A stretch of 64,000 nucleotides of DNA from VRUE01 sp963697805 (GTDB taxonomy: Bacteria > Actinomycetota > Thermoleophilia > Solirubrobacterales > 70-9), in the NCBI GenBank assembly GCA_963697805.1, contig CAVOPB010000003.1, positions 62,001-126,000 of the forward strand, read 5' to 3'. The notes below the pieces were generated by a model. The model was not told where the DNA came from. It saw only the letters and a program-made list of their open reading frames with translations, and searched no databases. The position numbers and the translations under genes were made by a program. This document shows positions 53,232 through 62,451 of the stretch, one piece after another. Numbering within the stretch: position 1 is the first letter of the stretch; each line of letters starts with the position of its first letter.

Positions 53232-56200
53232 CAGCTTCCGGTGGTGAGTGCGGTGAGGACGATCCGTTCCTGCTCGCGGGCATGGGCGCCCGCGTACCCC
53301 TCGCCGGTGCTGGCCCGAGTCGGTCGCCCGACGTAGCCGAGCTCGACGCCCTCGGGGAGCAGCTCGGGGAGGCGCCTGGACATCACCTTCGAGGCGCCCA
53401 TGTTGCGGGGCTCCTCCTGGGTCCAGACGACCTCCTTCAGATTCGGGTAGGAGGCGATCACGCCTTCGAGCTGCTCCTTGGCGAAGGGATAGAGGAGCTC
53501 GACCCGGGCGATCGCGACCTCCTCGGCCGCCTCGCGGCGGTCGCTTGCGTCGAGGTCGTGGTAGATCTTTCCCGAGCAGAGGATCAGCCGCTTGACCTCC
53601 TCGCGGCGGTCTGCCGCCTTTGGGTCGTCAAGGATCAGCTCGAAGTGGCCGTCGGTGAGTTGCTCAGGAGTCGCAGCGGCGCGGTCGAGTCGCAGCAGCC
53701 CCTTCGGGCTGAATACGACGAGCGGCCGCGGCTTGCGGATCAGCGCCTGGCGGCGCAGGAGGTGGAAGTACTGGGCCGCGTTGCTCGGATTCGCGATCCG
53801 GATGTTGCCCTCCGCGGCAAGCGCGAGGAAGCGCTCGATGCGGGCGCTCGAGTGCTCGGGCCCGGAGCCCTCGTAGCCGTGCGGGAGTAGCAGCGTCAGC
53901 CGGCTGGTCTGGCCCCACTTCGCCTCGCCGGAGACGATGAAGCTGTCGATGATCACCTGGCCGGCGTTGGCGAAGTCGCCGTACTGCGCCTCCCAGATCA
54001 CGAGCGCGCTCGGGTTCGCGGCCGAGTACCCGTACTCGAAGCCGAGGCAGGCGATCTCCGATAGGGGGCTGTTGTAGAGCTCGAACGGCGCGTTGGCGGC
54101 GTCGAGGTTCTGCATCGGGCAGTACTTGAGGCCGGTGTTCTCGTCGTGGAGGACGAGGTGACGGTGGGAGAAGGTGCCGCGCTCGGTGTCCTGGCCGGTG
54201 AGGCGGATGTGCACCCCGTCGGCCAGCAGCGTCGAAAAGGCGAGCGCCTCCGCCTGGCCGAACTCGATCCCGCCCTCCTCGAGCGCGGCGATCCGCTTGG
54301 TCAGCGGTTTGCGCAGCTTGCGGTGGATCGTGAAGCTCTCCGGGACCTGGATCAGCGCCTCGTTCAACTCGCGCAGCTTCTCGATCGGGACCGCGGTCTC
54401 GACCGGGGGGCTGGCGCTGCGGTCGAGTTCGCCGGTAGCGCTGGTCGTCACGGTCGGGTCTTCGTACTCGCCGAGCTCCATCTTCTTGCGCAGGTCTTTC
54501 AGCGCCGCGGACATCTCCTCGCGCCGTTCGGTTCCCTCGCGTTCGGCGTCGTCCTTGGCGATCACGCCCTCGTCGACCAGTTTCTTTGCGTAGATCTCCG
54601 ACACCGGCTGGTGCGCCTTGATCTTGGCCGCGGTCGTCGGCTGGGTGTAGGCCGGCTCGTCGGTCTCGTTGTGACCGAAGCGGCGGTACCCGATCACGTC
54701 GATGACGATGTCCCGGCCCCAGCGCTCGCGATAGGCCATCGCGAGCCGGATCGCCGCCGAGCAGGCCTCGACGTCGTCGGCGTTGACGTGGACGATCGGG
54801 ACGTTGAATCCCTTCGCCATGTCGGCGGCGTAGGGGGTCGAACGCGCCTCCTCGGGATCGGTGGTGAACCCCACCTGGTTGTTCTGGATGATGTGGATCG
54901 TGCCGCCGGTCGTGTAGCCGCGCAGCCCCTGCAGGTTGAGGGTCTCGGCGACGACGCCCTGGCCGGGGAACGCGGCATCGCCGTGGAGTAGGACGGGGAC
55001 GGCGCGGCGGGGGTCATGGCTCAGCTCGGCGCCATCGAAGTCGGACTGCAGGAAGCGGGTGCCGCCGACCACGACCGGGTCGACGAACTCGAGGTGGCTC
55101 GGATTCGGGTAGAGGCGGACGGCAATCTTCTCGCCGGCATGGGTCTCGTAGACCCCCTGGTGGCCGTAGTGATACTTGACGTCCCCGGTCCCATGGTGGG
55201 GAATCGCGGCAACGGCCTTTACGGCCTCGATCTGCTTCGAGCCCTCGAACTCGGCGAGGATCGACTCGACCGAGCGCCCCACATTGTGGGCGACGACGGC
55301 GAGCCGGCCCCGGTGTGCCATCCCGAGAACCACCTCCTCGGCGCCGGCGCGCCGGGAGAGGGTGATCAGCTCGTCGAGCATCGGCACGATCGCGTCGAGC
55401 CCCTCGATCGTGAAGATCTTCTGGCCGAGGTAGGCTTTCTCGCAGAAGCGCTCGAACTCGAAGACATCGATCAGGCGCTGGAGCAGGCGTCGTTTCTCAT
55501 CGTCGGCCAGCGGCTTTCGGTGGGCGCCGGTCTCGACCATCTCCCGCAGCCAGGTCCGCTGCTGGTGGGAGGAGAGGTGCTCGAACTGGTAGGCGATCGT
55601 CCCGCAGTAGGCCTCGCGCATCCGCGGCAGCGCCTCGAGCAGGGTCTCGCCGGGGACGCCGATCCGCAGGATCGAGGCCGGGATCCGCGCCATCAGCTCC
55701 GGGGTCAGGTTGAGGTTCTCGGGCTGGATCGCCGGGTCCCCCTTCGGCTCGCTGCCGAGCGGGTCGAGCCGGGCGGCGAGGTGCCCGTGGGTGCGGTAGC
55801 CCTTGAGCAGGGAGGTCGCCGCCTGCACTGCCTGCAGCAGCTCCTCGTCGGGCTGGGTCGGGGTGGTGGCCGGCGGCGGCGCCCCGAGCGGCGGCGCCGA
55901 GGCAGCGGCCGGGTGGGCCGCGGTTATCGCGCCCGAATCGACCCCGAGGTCCGCCGCGACCGACTCGTAGAAGCCGTCCTCGCCCTGCAGAAGCTGCTCG
56001 ATCCGGCGCAGGAACGAGCCCGACTCGGCCCCCTGGATGACCCGGTGGTCGTAGGTCGAGGTCAGGGCCATCACCTTCGAGACCCCGAGCTGCTTGAGCC
56101 GGTCAGGACCCGCGTGCGCCCACTCGGGTGGGTAGGCGATCGAGCCGGTGGCGATGATCGCGCTCTGCCCGCTCAACAGCCGCGGCACCGAGGCGATCGT

Positions 56201-57283
56201 CCCGATCCCGCCCGGGTTGGTCAGCGAGATGTTCGTGCCCTGGAAGTCGTCGGCGGTCAGCTTGCTCTCACGCGTCTTCTTGATCAGTTCCTCGTAGTAG
56301 CTGTGGAAGGCGGCGAAGCCGAGGCTCTCGGAGCCCTTGATCGCGGGCACCATCAGGCTGCGGGAGCCGTCCTTGCGCTCGATATCGACCGCGATCCCGA
56401 GGTTCACCGGCCCGCCCTCGATCGCGAATGGTTTGCCATCGCGGAGCTCGAACACCCGCGTCATCACCGGCCACTCCTTGGCCGCCTGGACGATTGCCCA
56501 GGCGATCAGGTGGGTGAAGGAGACCTTCATTCCCCGCTCGTTGAGGATCCCGTTCAGGGCCTTCCGCTTGGCGTCGAGGGTGTCGACCGAGATCGTCCGG
56601 AACGAGGTCGCGGTCGGCACCTCGCGGCTCTCGTCCATCGCCTGGGCCAGCATCGCCGCAGGGCCGCGCAGTGCCTTCGCCACGCCGGCAGCGGTGGGCG
56701 CGACCGCAGGCGCCCCATTCCCGCTGCCGTCGGCGGCCGCCAGCACGTCCTCTTTCGTCACCTTTGCTCCAGGCCCGCTCCCCGCAACGGCCCCGAGGTC
56801 GACGCCGTTTTCAGCGGCTATACGCCTCGCGATCGGAGTAGCCCTGACGTCGGCACCGTTGCCCGGGGGCGACTCGGCCGCAGCGGCTCGGCCCGCATCC
56901 GGCCCCGAGGGAGTCAGATTGCGATCGGCGCCGGATGCGGGCTTGGTCTCCACATCAGGCGCCGCCTCCTCCGCTTCGCGTCCGGGGGCGGCTGGACCCG
57001 CGGTTGGTGTGGTTGGTCCCGCGGAGGAATCATCTCCAGGCTCCATCTCCGCCAACGGCGCCCCGACCGGAACCTCCTCGTCGACCTGGGCGATCAGCTT
57101 CGTGATGACGCCGGCGGCCGGCGCCGGCACCTCGGCGTCGACCTTGTCGGTCGAGACCTCGACGACGGTGTCGCCCTCGTTGACGAAATCACCCTCGGCG
57201 ACGTGCCACTCGAGGACGATGCCCTCGGTCACCGACTCGCCCATTTCGGGCATCTCAATCTGCACAGTGGCCGTTTGCGCCAT
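53231..57283 (-). CDS. kgd: 2-oxoglutarate dehydrogenase/decarboxylase, lipoyl-PSBD-E2-E1 fusion
   Basis: 1350 residues from the ATG at 57283 (the frame beyond is antisense to the reductase). Domains: lipoyl domain with the acceptor Lys47 in VSTDKVD; peripheral-subunit-binding domain at 147-184 (ATPIARRIAAENGVDLGAVA); E2 acyltransferase at 200-440 with STYDHRVIQGAESG; then the E1 oxoglutarate dehydrogenase from about 490 with ThDP site LLHGDAAFPGQGVVAETLNL and GHNETDEPAYTQP. Mycobacterial Kgd and corynebacterial OdhA share the E2-E1 part but lack lipoyl and PSBD domains, which are supplied by a separate E2 there. TCA-cycle step 2-oxoglutarate to succinyl-CoA. Coupled to the DUF3817 gene. Confidence 0.95.
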   Translation of the reverse strand: MAQTATVQIEMPEMGESVTEGIVLEWHVAEGDFVNEGDTVVEVSTDKVDAEVPAPAAGVITKLIAQVDEEVPVGAPLAEMEPGDDSSAGPTTPTAGPAAPGREAEEAAPDVETKPASGADRNLTPSGPDAGRAAAAESPPGNGADVRATPIARRIAAENGVDLGAVAGSGPGAKVTKEDVLAAADGSGNGAPAVAPTAAGVAKALRGPAAMLAQAMDESREVPTATSFRTISVDTLDAKRKALNGILNERGMKVSFTHLIAWAIVQAAKEWPVMTRVFELRDGKPFAIEGGPVNLGIAVDIERKDGSRSLMVPAIKGSESLGFAAFHSYYEELIKKTRESKLTADDFQGTNISLTNPGGIGTIASVPRLLSGQSAIIATGSIAYPPEWAHAGPDRLKQLGVSKVMALTSTYDHRVIQGAESGSFLRRIEQLLQGEDGFYESVAADLGVDSGAITAAHPAAASAPPLGAPPPATTPTQPDEELLQAVQAATSLLKGYRTHGHLAARLDPLGSEPKGDPAIQPENLNLTPELMARIPASILRIGVPGETLLEALPRMREAYCGTIAYQFEHLSSHQQRTWLREMVETGAHRKPLADDEKRRLLQRLIDVFEFERFCEKAYLGQKIFTIEGLDAIVPMLDELITLSRRAGAEEVVLGMAHRGRLAVVAHNVGRSVESILAEFEGSKQIEAVKAVAAIPHHGTGDVKYHYGHQGVYETHAGEKIAVRLYPNPSHLEFVDPVVVGGTRFLQSDFDGAELSHDPRRAVPVLLHGDAAFPGQGVVAETLNLQGLRGYTTGGTIHIIQNNQVGFTTDPEEARSTPYAADMAKGFNVPIVHVNADDVEACSAAIRLAMAYRERWGRDIVIDVIGYRRFGHNETDEPAYTQPTTAAKIKAHQPVSEIYAKKLVDEGVIAKDDAEREGTERREEMSAALKDLRKKMELGEYEDPTVTTSATGELDRSASPPVETAVPIEKLRELNEALIQVPESFTIHRKLRKPLTKRIAALEEGGIEFGQAEALAFSTLLADGVHIRLTGQDTERGTFSHRHLVLHDENTGLKYCPMQNLDAANAPFELYNSPLSEIACLGFEYGYSAANPSALVIWEAQYGDFANAGQVIIDSFIVSGEAKWGQTSRLTLLLPHGYEGSGPEHSSARIERFLALAAEGNIRIANPSNAAQYFHLLRRQALIRKPRPLVVFSPKGLLRLDRAAATPEQLTDGHFELILDDPKAADRREEVKRLILCSGKIYHDLDASDRREAAEEVAIARVELLYPFAKEQLEGVIASYPNLKEVVWTQEEPRNMGASKVMSRRLPELLPEGVELGYVGRPTRASTGEGYAGAHAREQERIVLTALTTGS

Positions 57284-57340
57284 CCTTGCTTTGAGTGTAT
57301 GAAAGAGCGATGAGCTGCGAGACAAGGCGGGAGCCCTGAA

Positions 57341-58267
57341 ATGAACTACTTCGTAACCGGAGTGACCGGCTTCATCGGTCGCAACCTCGTCGAGCGACTG
57401 CTGCAGCGCGAGGGGACGATCTACGCGCTCGTCAGATCGGGCTCGCGCGGGCGCCTCGAGGAGCTGCGGACCTCGTGGGGAGCCGACGGGGCCCGGATCG
57501 TCCCGGTCTCCGGCGACCTCGCCCAGCCGAGCCTCGGCGTCTCCGAGGAGGATCTGGTGACCCTGCGCGGCGACGTCGACCACTTCTTCCATCTCGCGGC
57601 GATCTACGACATGGCCGCCGGCGCCGAAGCGCAGGAGGTCGCAAATGTCGAGGGGACGCAGCACGCGGTCGAGCTCGCGACCGCGATCGAGGCCGGCTGC
57701 TTCCACCAGGTCAGCTCGATCGCCGCCGCCGGCCTCTACCACGGCGAGTGGCGAGAGGACATGTTCGACGAGGCCGAAAACCTCGACGTCCACCCCTACT
57801 TCAGGACCAAGCACGAGTCCGAGCGGGTCGTCCGCGAAGAGTGCCCGCGCCCCTGGCGCGTCTACCGCCCCGGGATCGTGGTCGGCGACTCACGCACCGG
57901 CGCAACCGACAAGGTTGACGGCCCCTACTACTTCTTCAAGGTGCTGCAGCGGGCGCGGCGGGTCCTGCCCTCCTGGCTTCCAGCCCTCGGAGTCGAGGGC
58001 GGCGAGATCAACATCGTCCCGGTCGACTATGTCGCCGCCGCGATCGATCACATCGCCCACGAGCCCGGCCTCGATCGCCAGGCGTTCTCGCTCACCGACC
58101 CCCGGCCGAAGACCGCGGGCGAGGTCGTCAACCTGTTCGCGAAGGCGGCGGACGCGCCGCAGGCGGCCTACAGGCTCGACTCGGGAATCACCGACTCCGC
58201 CACCAGCCTGGTGAAGAGCGGCCTGAGGCTGTTTCCCCCGCGAAGCAGGTCGGCAACCGGGCCCTGA
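57341..58267 (+). CDS. Two-domain SDR/fatty acyl-CoA reductase-like protein, N-terminal half
   Basis: Extended-SDR domain: VTGVTGFIGRNLVERLL, FFHLAAIYDMAAG, catalytic Ser in QVSSIAAAG and Y-x3-K in YFRTKHESE, then WRVYRPGIVVGDSRTG and INIVPVDYVAAAIDHIA, matching the male-sterility/FAR-like branch. The frame ends with a nonsense tail after LRLFPP because one base is missing near 58240 (CCCCCGCG for an expected CCCCCGGCG). Correcting it joins this half to the SDR half ending at 59331, giving a 663-residue two-domain protein typical of Actinobacteria. ATG start, divergent from kgd (57 bp). Confidence 0.85.
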   Translation: MNYFVTGVTGFIGRNLVERLLQREGTIYALVRSGSRGRLEELRTSWGADGARIVPVSGDLAQPSLGVSEEDLVTLRGDVDHFFHLAAIYDMAAGAEAQEVANVEGTQHAVELATAIEAGCFHQVSSIAAAGLYHGEWREDMFDEAENLDVHPYFRTKHESERVVREECPRPWRVYRPGIVVGDSRTGATDKVDGPYYFFKVLQRARRVLPSWLPALGVEGGEINIVPVDYVAAAIDHIAHEPGLDRQAFSLTDPRPKTAGEVVNLFAKAADAPQAAYRLDSGITDSATSLVKSGLRLFPPRSRSATGP

Positions 58268-58368
58268 GCGAGCTCGGCATCCCGCCGGGGCTCCTCAACT
58301 ACCTCGATTACCCGACCCACTTCGACTCCACCAACGCCGAGGCGGCGCTCGCCGGCTCCGGGATCGAG

Positions 58369-59331
58369 GTGCCGGCGCTGGAGACCTACGCCGACAAGCT
58401 CTGGGACTATTGGGAGCGCAACCTCGACCCCGACCTCTTCAGCGACCGACCGCTCGCTGCCGCGGTGCGCGGCAAGGTGGTCCTCATCACCGGCGCCTCG
58501 TCGGGAATCGGCAAGGCGACCGCGGTCAGGGTCGCCGACGCCGGCGGGACGGTGCTGCTCGTCGCCCGCTCGATGGACAAGCTCGAGGAAACGAAAGATG
58601 AGATCGAGGCCGCCGGGGGGATTGCGCACATCCACCGTTGCGACATGTCCGACACCGACGACGTCGTGCGGATGGCAGACGAGGTCCTCGCCTACCACGG
58701 CCGGGTCGACATCCTGATCAACAACGCCGGGCGCTCGATCCGGCGCTCGGTCGGGCTCTCCTACGACCGCTTCCACGACTACGAGCGGACGATGCAGGTC
58801 AACTACTTCGGCGCCGTGCGACTGATCCTCGCCCTGCTGCCGTCGATGCGCGCCCACAAGACGGGCCACATCATCGACATCAGCTCGATCGGGACCCAGA
58901 CCAACCCGCCGCGCTTCTCGGCCTACGTCGCCTCGAAGGCGGCGCTGGACGCCTTCGGCCGGGTGATCGCATCCGAGGTGATCGACGACGGCGTCCACAT
59001 TACGACGATTCACATGCCACTGGTCCGGACCCCGATGATCGCGCCGACGCGGATGTACGACATGTTCCCGGCGATCACCCCCGAGGAGGCGGCGGATCTG
59101 ATCGCCGGCGCGATCGTCGGCCAGCCGAAGAAGGTGGCGACCCGACTCGGCACCCTCGGCGAGGTCATCTACGCGGTTGCCCCCACCTTCAGCGACCGGA
59201 TCCTCAACACCGCCTACAAACTGTTCCCAGAGTCGCAGGCAGCAAAGGGCAAGGGGGAGCAGGCGCCCGACAAGGCGCCGTCGACCGAGGCCGTCGCCTT
59301 TGCCCACCTGATGAAAGGGGTTCACTGGTAG
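58369..59331 (+). CDS. Two-domain SDR/fatty acyl-CoA reductase-like protein, C-terminal half
   Basis: Same gene as the preceding entry after a frame correction at 58240; the frame is open from 58241 (KQVGNRALSELGIPPGLLNY) and the GTG at 58369 is only the first start-like codon. Contains the linker ETYADKLWDYWERNLDPDLF and a classical SDR domain: VLITGASSGIGKATAVRVA, NNAGRSIRRS, ISSIGTQTNPPRFSAYVASK with the Y-x3-K. In intact relatives the two domains reduce acyl-CoA or a similar lipid-like substrate. Either an assembly indel or a true split gene. Confidence 0.82.
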   Translation: MPALETYADKLWDYWERNLDPDLFSDRPLAAAVRGKVVLITGASSGIGKATAVRVADAGGTVLLVARSMDKLEETKDEIEAAGGIAHIHRCDMSDTDDVVRMADEVLAYHGRVDILINNAGRSIRRSVGLSYDRFHDYERTMQVNYFGAVRLILALLPSMRAHKTGHIIDISSIGTQTNPPRFSAYVASKAALDAFGRVIASEVIDDGVHITTIHMPLVRTPMIAPTRMYDMFPAITPEEAADLIAGAIVGQPKKVATRLGTLGEVIYAVAPTFSDRILNTAYKLFPESQAAKGKGEQAPDKAPSTEAVAFAHLMKGVHW

Positions 59332-59349
59332 AGGGCGGGGTCTCCCGCT

Positions 59350-59652
59350 CTATCGCGAACGGCGGTCTGAATTCAGACGGAGCGGGCGAAGGACCAGGTC
59401 GAGTAGCCAGCCCGGATCGACCTCACGGTAGCTGGATGGTTCGCAGTAGACGAAGGCACGCCCGTCGAGGCTCAGGTGGAGGTACCTCCTCGTTTCCCAA
59501 TGCTTGTAGGCATGTAGTCGGGTTCCTCCGACCAGCTCGACCTCGAACATCCACATGAAGTCGTCGATGTGTTCTGGCGCAAGCTCCAGCAGCGGCTGCC
59601 AGTTGGGGGTATCACCCTGGATGGAATCGCCGTGAAACTCGGTCGTTTTCAT
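59350..59652 (-). CDS. Conserved hypothetical protein
   Basis: 100 residues from the ATG at 59652; upstream frame extends antisense of the flavoprotein gene. The sequence IDDFMWMFEVELVGGTRLHA, HWETRRYLHLSLDGRAFVY and YREVDPGWLLDLVL is strongly patterned and looks like a family I have seen in Actinobacteria, but I cannot assign a function. No signal or membrane segment. It lies between the convergent reductase and the divergent flavoprotein gene. Confidence 0.72.
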   Translation of the reverse strand: MKTTEFHGDSIQGDTPNWQPLLELAPEHIDDFMWMFEVELVGGTRLHAYKHWETRRYLHLSLDGRAFVYCEPSSYREVDPGWLLDLVLRPLRLNSDRRSR

Positions 59653-59755
59653 CGCCGGGATTTTCCGCGCCCAGGCTGTGACAGGACAAGACGTGAACGT
59701 GCCAATTGTGGGTCCGAACCTCGGTGCGTCCTCCCAAGTAGCGTTGGGCACAACG

Positions 59756-61348
59756 ATGGGAACTGATCGCCGGCTCAAGCATTGGGGGTGGGGGTACGAG
59801 GACCAGGCCCCCTCACGGGCGGAATTGGAGGAGGCCGCCGCCGGGATCAGGGCTCGGCTCGGCATCGGGGGCGAGGTCGAGGAGGCGGTTCCTCTCGAGG
59901 AGGTCGAGATCCGCGGGCCCCGGCTGAGGCGGCCGACGGACCTCGGTGACCTCTTCAGCGACGGGAAGTACGAGCGGGTCTCGCACGCGCTCGGAAAGTC
60001 CTACGCCGATCTCGTGCGGGGCTTCAGGGGCGAGTTCGAGAACCCCCCGGACCTGGTCGCGATGCCGCGCGACGAGTCGGAGATCGAGCTGGTGCTGAGC
60101 TGGGCCGAGTCCGAGGGCGCGGCGGTGATCCCGTTCGGGGGCGGGACCAGCGTCGTCGGCGGAGTTGAGGGAAGGCTGGGGGAGAGGCCGTTCGTCAGCC
60201 TCGACCTGCGCCGGCTCGACCGGGTGCTCGAAATCGACCCGGAGTCGCTTGCGGCGCGGATCCAGGCGGGGGCGACCGGGCCGCGGCTGGAGGACCAGCT
60301 CCGCGAGCACGGCCTGACCCTGCGCCACTTCCCCCAGTCGTTCGAGTACGCGACGCTCGGCGGCTGGATCGCGACCCGCGCCGGAGGCCACTTCGCGACC
60401 CTCTACACCCACATCGATGACCTGGTCGAGTCGGTGCGGGCGATCACCCCGCGCGGAGTCTGGGAGAGCAGGCGGCTGCCGGGATCGGGCGCGGGCCCCT
60501 CGCCCGACCGGGCCCTGATCGGCTCCGAGGGCATCCTCGGCACGATCGCCGAGGCCTGGGTCCGGGTCCGGCCGCGACCCACCTTCAAGGTCTCATGCGG
60601 GGTCGAGTTCGCTGACTTCCTCGCCGCGGCGGCAGCGGTCCGCGAGATCTCCCAGTCCGGGCTTTATCCCTCCAACTGCCGCCTCCTCGACGCGCTCGAG
60701 GCTGGGACGACCGGGGCAGGCAGCGGCGAGTCGAACCTGCTGATCCTCGGCTTCGAGTCGGCCCACCACCCGGTCGACGACCCGATGCGCGTCGCCGTCG
60801 AGATCGCCCGCGAGCACGGGGGTGACCCCGGTGAGGTCCGCAGCGGCGGGGGAGGAGGCGGCGGCTCGGCCGTCGACACATGGAGGCAGGCTTTCCTCCT
60901 TGCCCCCTACCTGCGCGACACCTTCGTCGCCTGCGGCGTCCTCTCGGAAACGTTCGAGACGGCGATCACCTGGGACCGCTTCGAGGAGTTCCACTCAGAC
61001 GTGATGGCGGCGGTGCGCTCGAAGGTGGCCGAGGTCTCCGACGACGAGCCGCGGGTGAGCTGCCGCTTCACCCATGTCTATCCCGACGGCCCCGCCCCGT
61101 ACTTCACGGTCATGGCGCCAGCGGTGCGGGGCGGCGAGGTCGAGCAATGGGCCGAGGTCAAGGCGGCTGCGGCCGAGGCGGTGATCGAAGGCGGCGGCAC
61201 GATCACCCACCATCACGCGGTCGGCCGGGACCATCGCCCCTGGTACGACCGCCAGCGCCCGGACCCCTTCGCGGCGGCGCTTCGCGCCGCCAAGGCGGAG
61301 CTCGACCCGCACGCGATCATGAACCCCGGCGTGCTGATCGACCCGTAG
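59756..61348 (+). CDS. FAD-binding oxidase, alkyl-DHAP synthase-like
   Basis: 530 residues from the ATG at 59756, giving MGTDRRLKHWGWGYEDQ, a typical family opening; a GTG 78 bp upstream is less likely. PCMH FAD domain (VIPFGGGTSVVGGVEG, FPQSFEYATLGGWIATRAGG) and a C-terminal domain with GGTITHHHAVGRDHRPWY and DPHAIMNPGVL. The WGWGYED start, EYATLGGW and HHHAVGRDH match bacterial relatives of alkyldihydroxyacetonephosphate synthase, which forms the ether bond of ether lipids. Other members of this FAD group oxidise 2-hydroxyacids, so the assignment is likely but not certain. A FAR-like reductase gene lies beside it. Confidence 0.85.
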   Translation: MGTDRRLKHWGWGYEDQAPSRAELEEAAAGIRARLGIGGEVEEAVPLEEVEIRGPRLRRPTDLGDLFSDGKYERVSHALGKSYADLVRGFRGEFENPPDLVAMPRDESEIELVLSWAESEGAAVIPFGGGTSVVGGVEGRLGERPFVSLDLRRLDRVLEIDPESLAARIQAGATGPRLEDQLREHGLTLRHFPQSFEYATLGGWIATRAGGHFATLYTHIDDLVESVRAITPRGVWESRRLPGSGAGPSPDRALIGSEGILGTIAEAWVRVRPRPTFKVSCGVEFADFLAAAAAVREISQSGLYPSNCRLLDALEAGTTGAGSGESNLLILGFESAHHPVDDPMRVAVEIAREHGGDPGEVRSGGGGGGGSAVDTWRQAFLLAPYLRDTFVACGVLSETFETAITWDRFEEFHSDVMAAVRSKVAEVSDDEPRVSCRFTHVYPDGPAPYFTVMAPAVRGGEVEQWAEVKAAAAEAVIEGGGTITHHHAVGRDHRPWYDRQRPDPFAAALRAAKAELDPHAIMNPGVLIDP

Positions 61349-61358
61349 GGCCTGCCCG

Positions 61359-61374
61359 ACCGCCCTTCGGCGGT
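61359..61374 (+). terminator. Short GC hairpin after the flavoprotein gene
   Basis: ACCGCC-CTTC-GGCGGT, a perfect 6-bp stem with a 4-nt loop, 10 bp after the stop. No T-tract follows, so it is only a candidate terminator. The next gene starts 62 bp further on. Confidence 0.4.
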
Positions 61375-61435
61375 ACCCTGTCGCGACGAATCTCCCCAGC
61401 CGGGCGGCATCGAGCATGTCGCGCGGCGGCTCACG

Positions 61436-62395
61436 ATGGAAACGATCACTTCGGAACAGCCGACGATCCCGGCTCCCCCCGCGAAGCCCAACACCGCCGC
61501 GGAGGAGCCGGTGGTGCCCCGCCGCACGCCGCTGCGGGCGGCGGTCAAGACGGCGCGGCCCCAGGAGTGGGTCAAGAACGTCTTCGTCTTCGCCGGGCTC
61601 CTGTTCTCGGGCAAGTTCAACGACCCGCACGACATCCTCCTCGCCACGCTGGCGTTCATCTCCTTTTGCGCGATCTCGAGCGCCGGCTACTACGTCAACG
61701 ACCTGATGGATGTCGAGCTCGACCGCAAGCACCCGAAGAAGCGGTTCCGCCCGCTCGCCGCCGGCGAGCTCTCGACCGGCGCCGCGAAGACGATTGCGCC
61801 GCTGCTGGCGGCGATCGCGATCGCGATCGCCTTCGCCACGGTCAACTGGGAAGTCGGGCTGATGGTCGTCGGCTACGGGATCGCCCAGGTCGCCTACAGC
61901 CTCGGCCTGAAGCAGATCGTGATCGTCGACGTGATGACCCTCGCCGGGCTATTCATCCTTCGCGTCGCGGCTGGGGCCAGCGCGGTCGACGCCCACGCCT
62001 CGGAATGGCTGATCCTCTGCACCGGGATGTTCGCCCTCTTCCTCGGGGTCACCAAGCGCCGCCAGGAGGCGGTCTCCGAGCTCCACCAGGGCACCAGCAC
62101 CCGGCCGGTGCTCGAGCACTACTCACTGCCCTTCCTCGACCAGATGGTCGCCCTGGTCACGACCGGGACGATCCTCAGCTACTCGATCTACGCCGTCAAC
62201 TCGCCGCTGATCGGCAACCAGATGATGTGGACGATCCCGCCGGTCCTCTACTGCATCTTCCGCTACCTCTACCTGATCTACGATCGCGCCGACGACCGCT
62301 CGACCGCGGCGATCATCGTCGAGGACAGGCCGCTGATCGCCGGCGTCGCCGTCTTCGCCGCGACCGCCTTCCTCCTCCTTTACGTCTTCAACTAA
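61436..62395 (+). CDS. Decaprenyl-phosphate phosphoribosyltransferase (UbiA family)
   Basis: 319 residues. Polytopic membrane prenyltransferase with eight to nine helices. RPQEWVKNVFVFAGLLFSG opening and the Asp-rich motif NDLMDVELDRKHPKKRFRPL are the hallmark of the Rv3806c/UbiA group, which makes decaprenylphosphoryl-5-phosphoribose from PRPP; the second motif reads DRADDRSTAA. It supplies the precursor of decaprenyl-phosphoarabinose for arabinan-type cell-wall polymers in Actinobacteria. The N-terminal 40 residues are Pro/Ala-rich and cytoplasmic. ATG start. Confidence 0.92.
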   Translation: METITSEQPTIPAPPAKPNTAAEEPVVPRRTPLRAAVKTARPQEWVKNVFVFAGLLFSGKFNDPHDILLATLAFISFCAISSAGYYVNDLMDVELDRKHPKKRFRPLAAGELSTGAAKTIAPLLAAIAIAIAFATVNWEVGLMVVGYGIAQVAYSLGLKQIVIVDVMTLAGLFILRVAAGASAVDAHASEWLILCTGMFALFLGVTKRRQEAVSELHQGTSTRPVLEHYSLPFLDQMVALVTTGTILSYSIYAVNSPLIGNQMMWTIPPVLYCIFRYLYLIYDRADDRSTAAIIVEDRPLIAGVAVFAATAFLLLYVFN

Positions 62396-62451
62396 CGGGA
62401 GGCCGGGGTCGCGGACGTGCACCGCTTTCCGAGAGCGGCATCGCTTGCCCG

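Noticed and set aside
57284..57814. N-terminal extension of the kgd frame upstream of the ATG at 57283
   Set aside because: It overlaps the reductase gene antisense, and the lipoyl domain begins right at the ATG.
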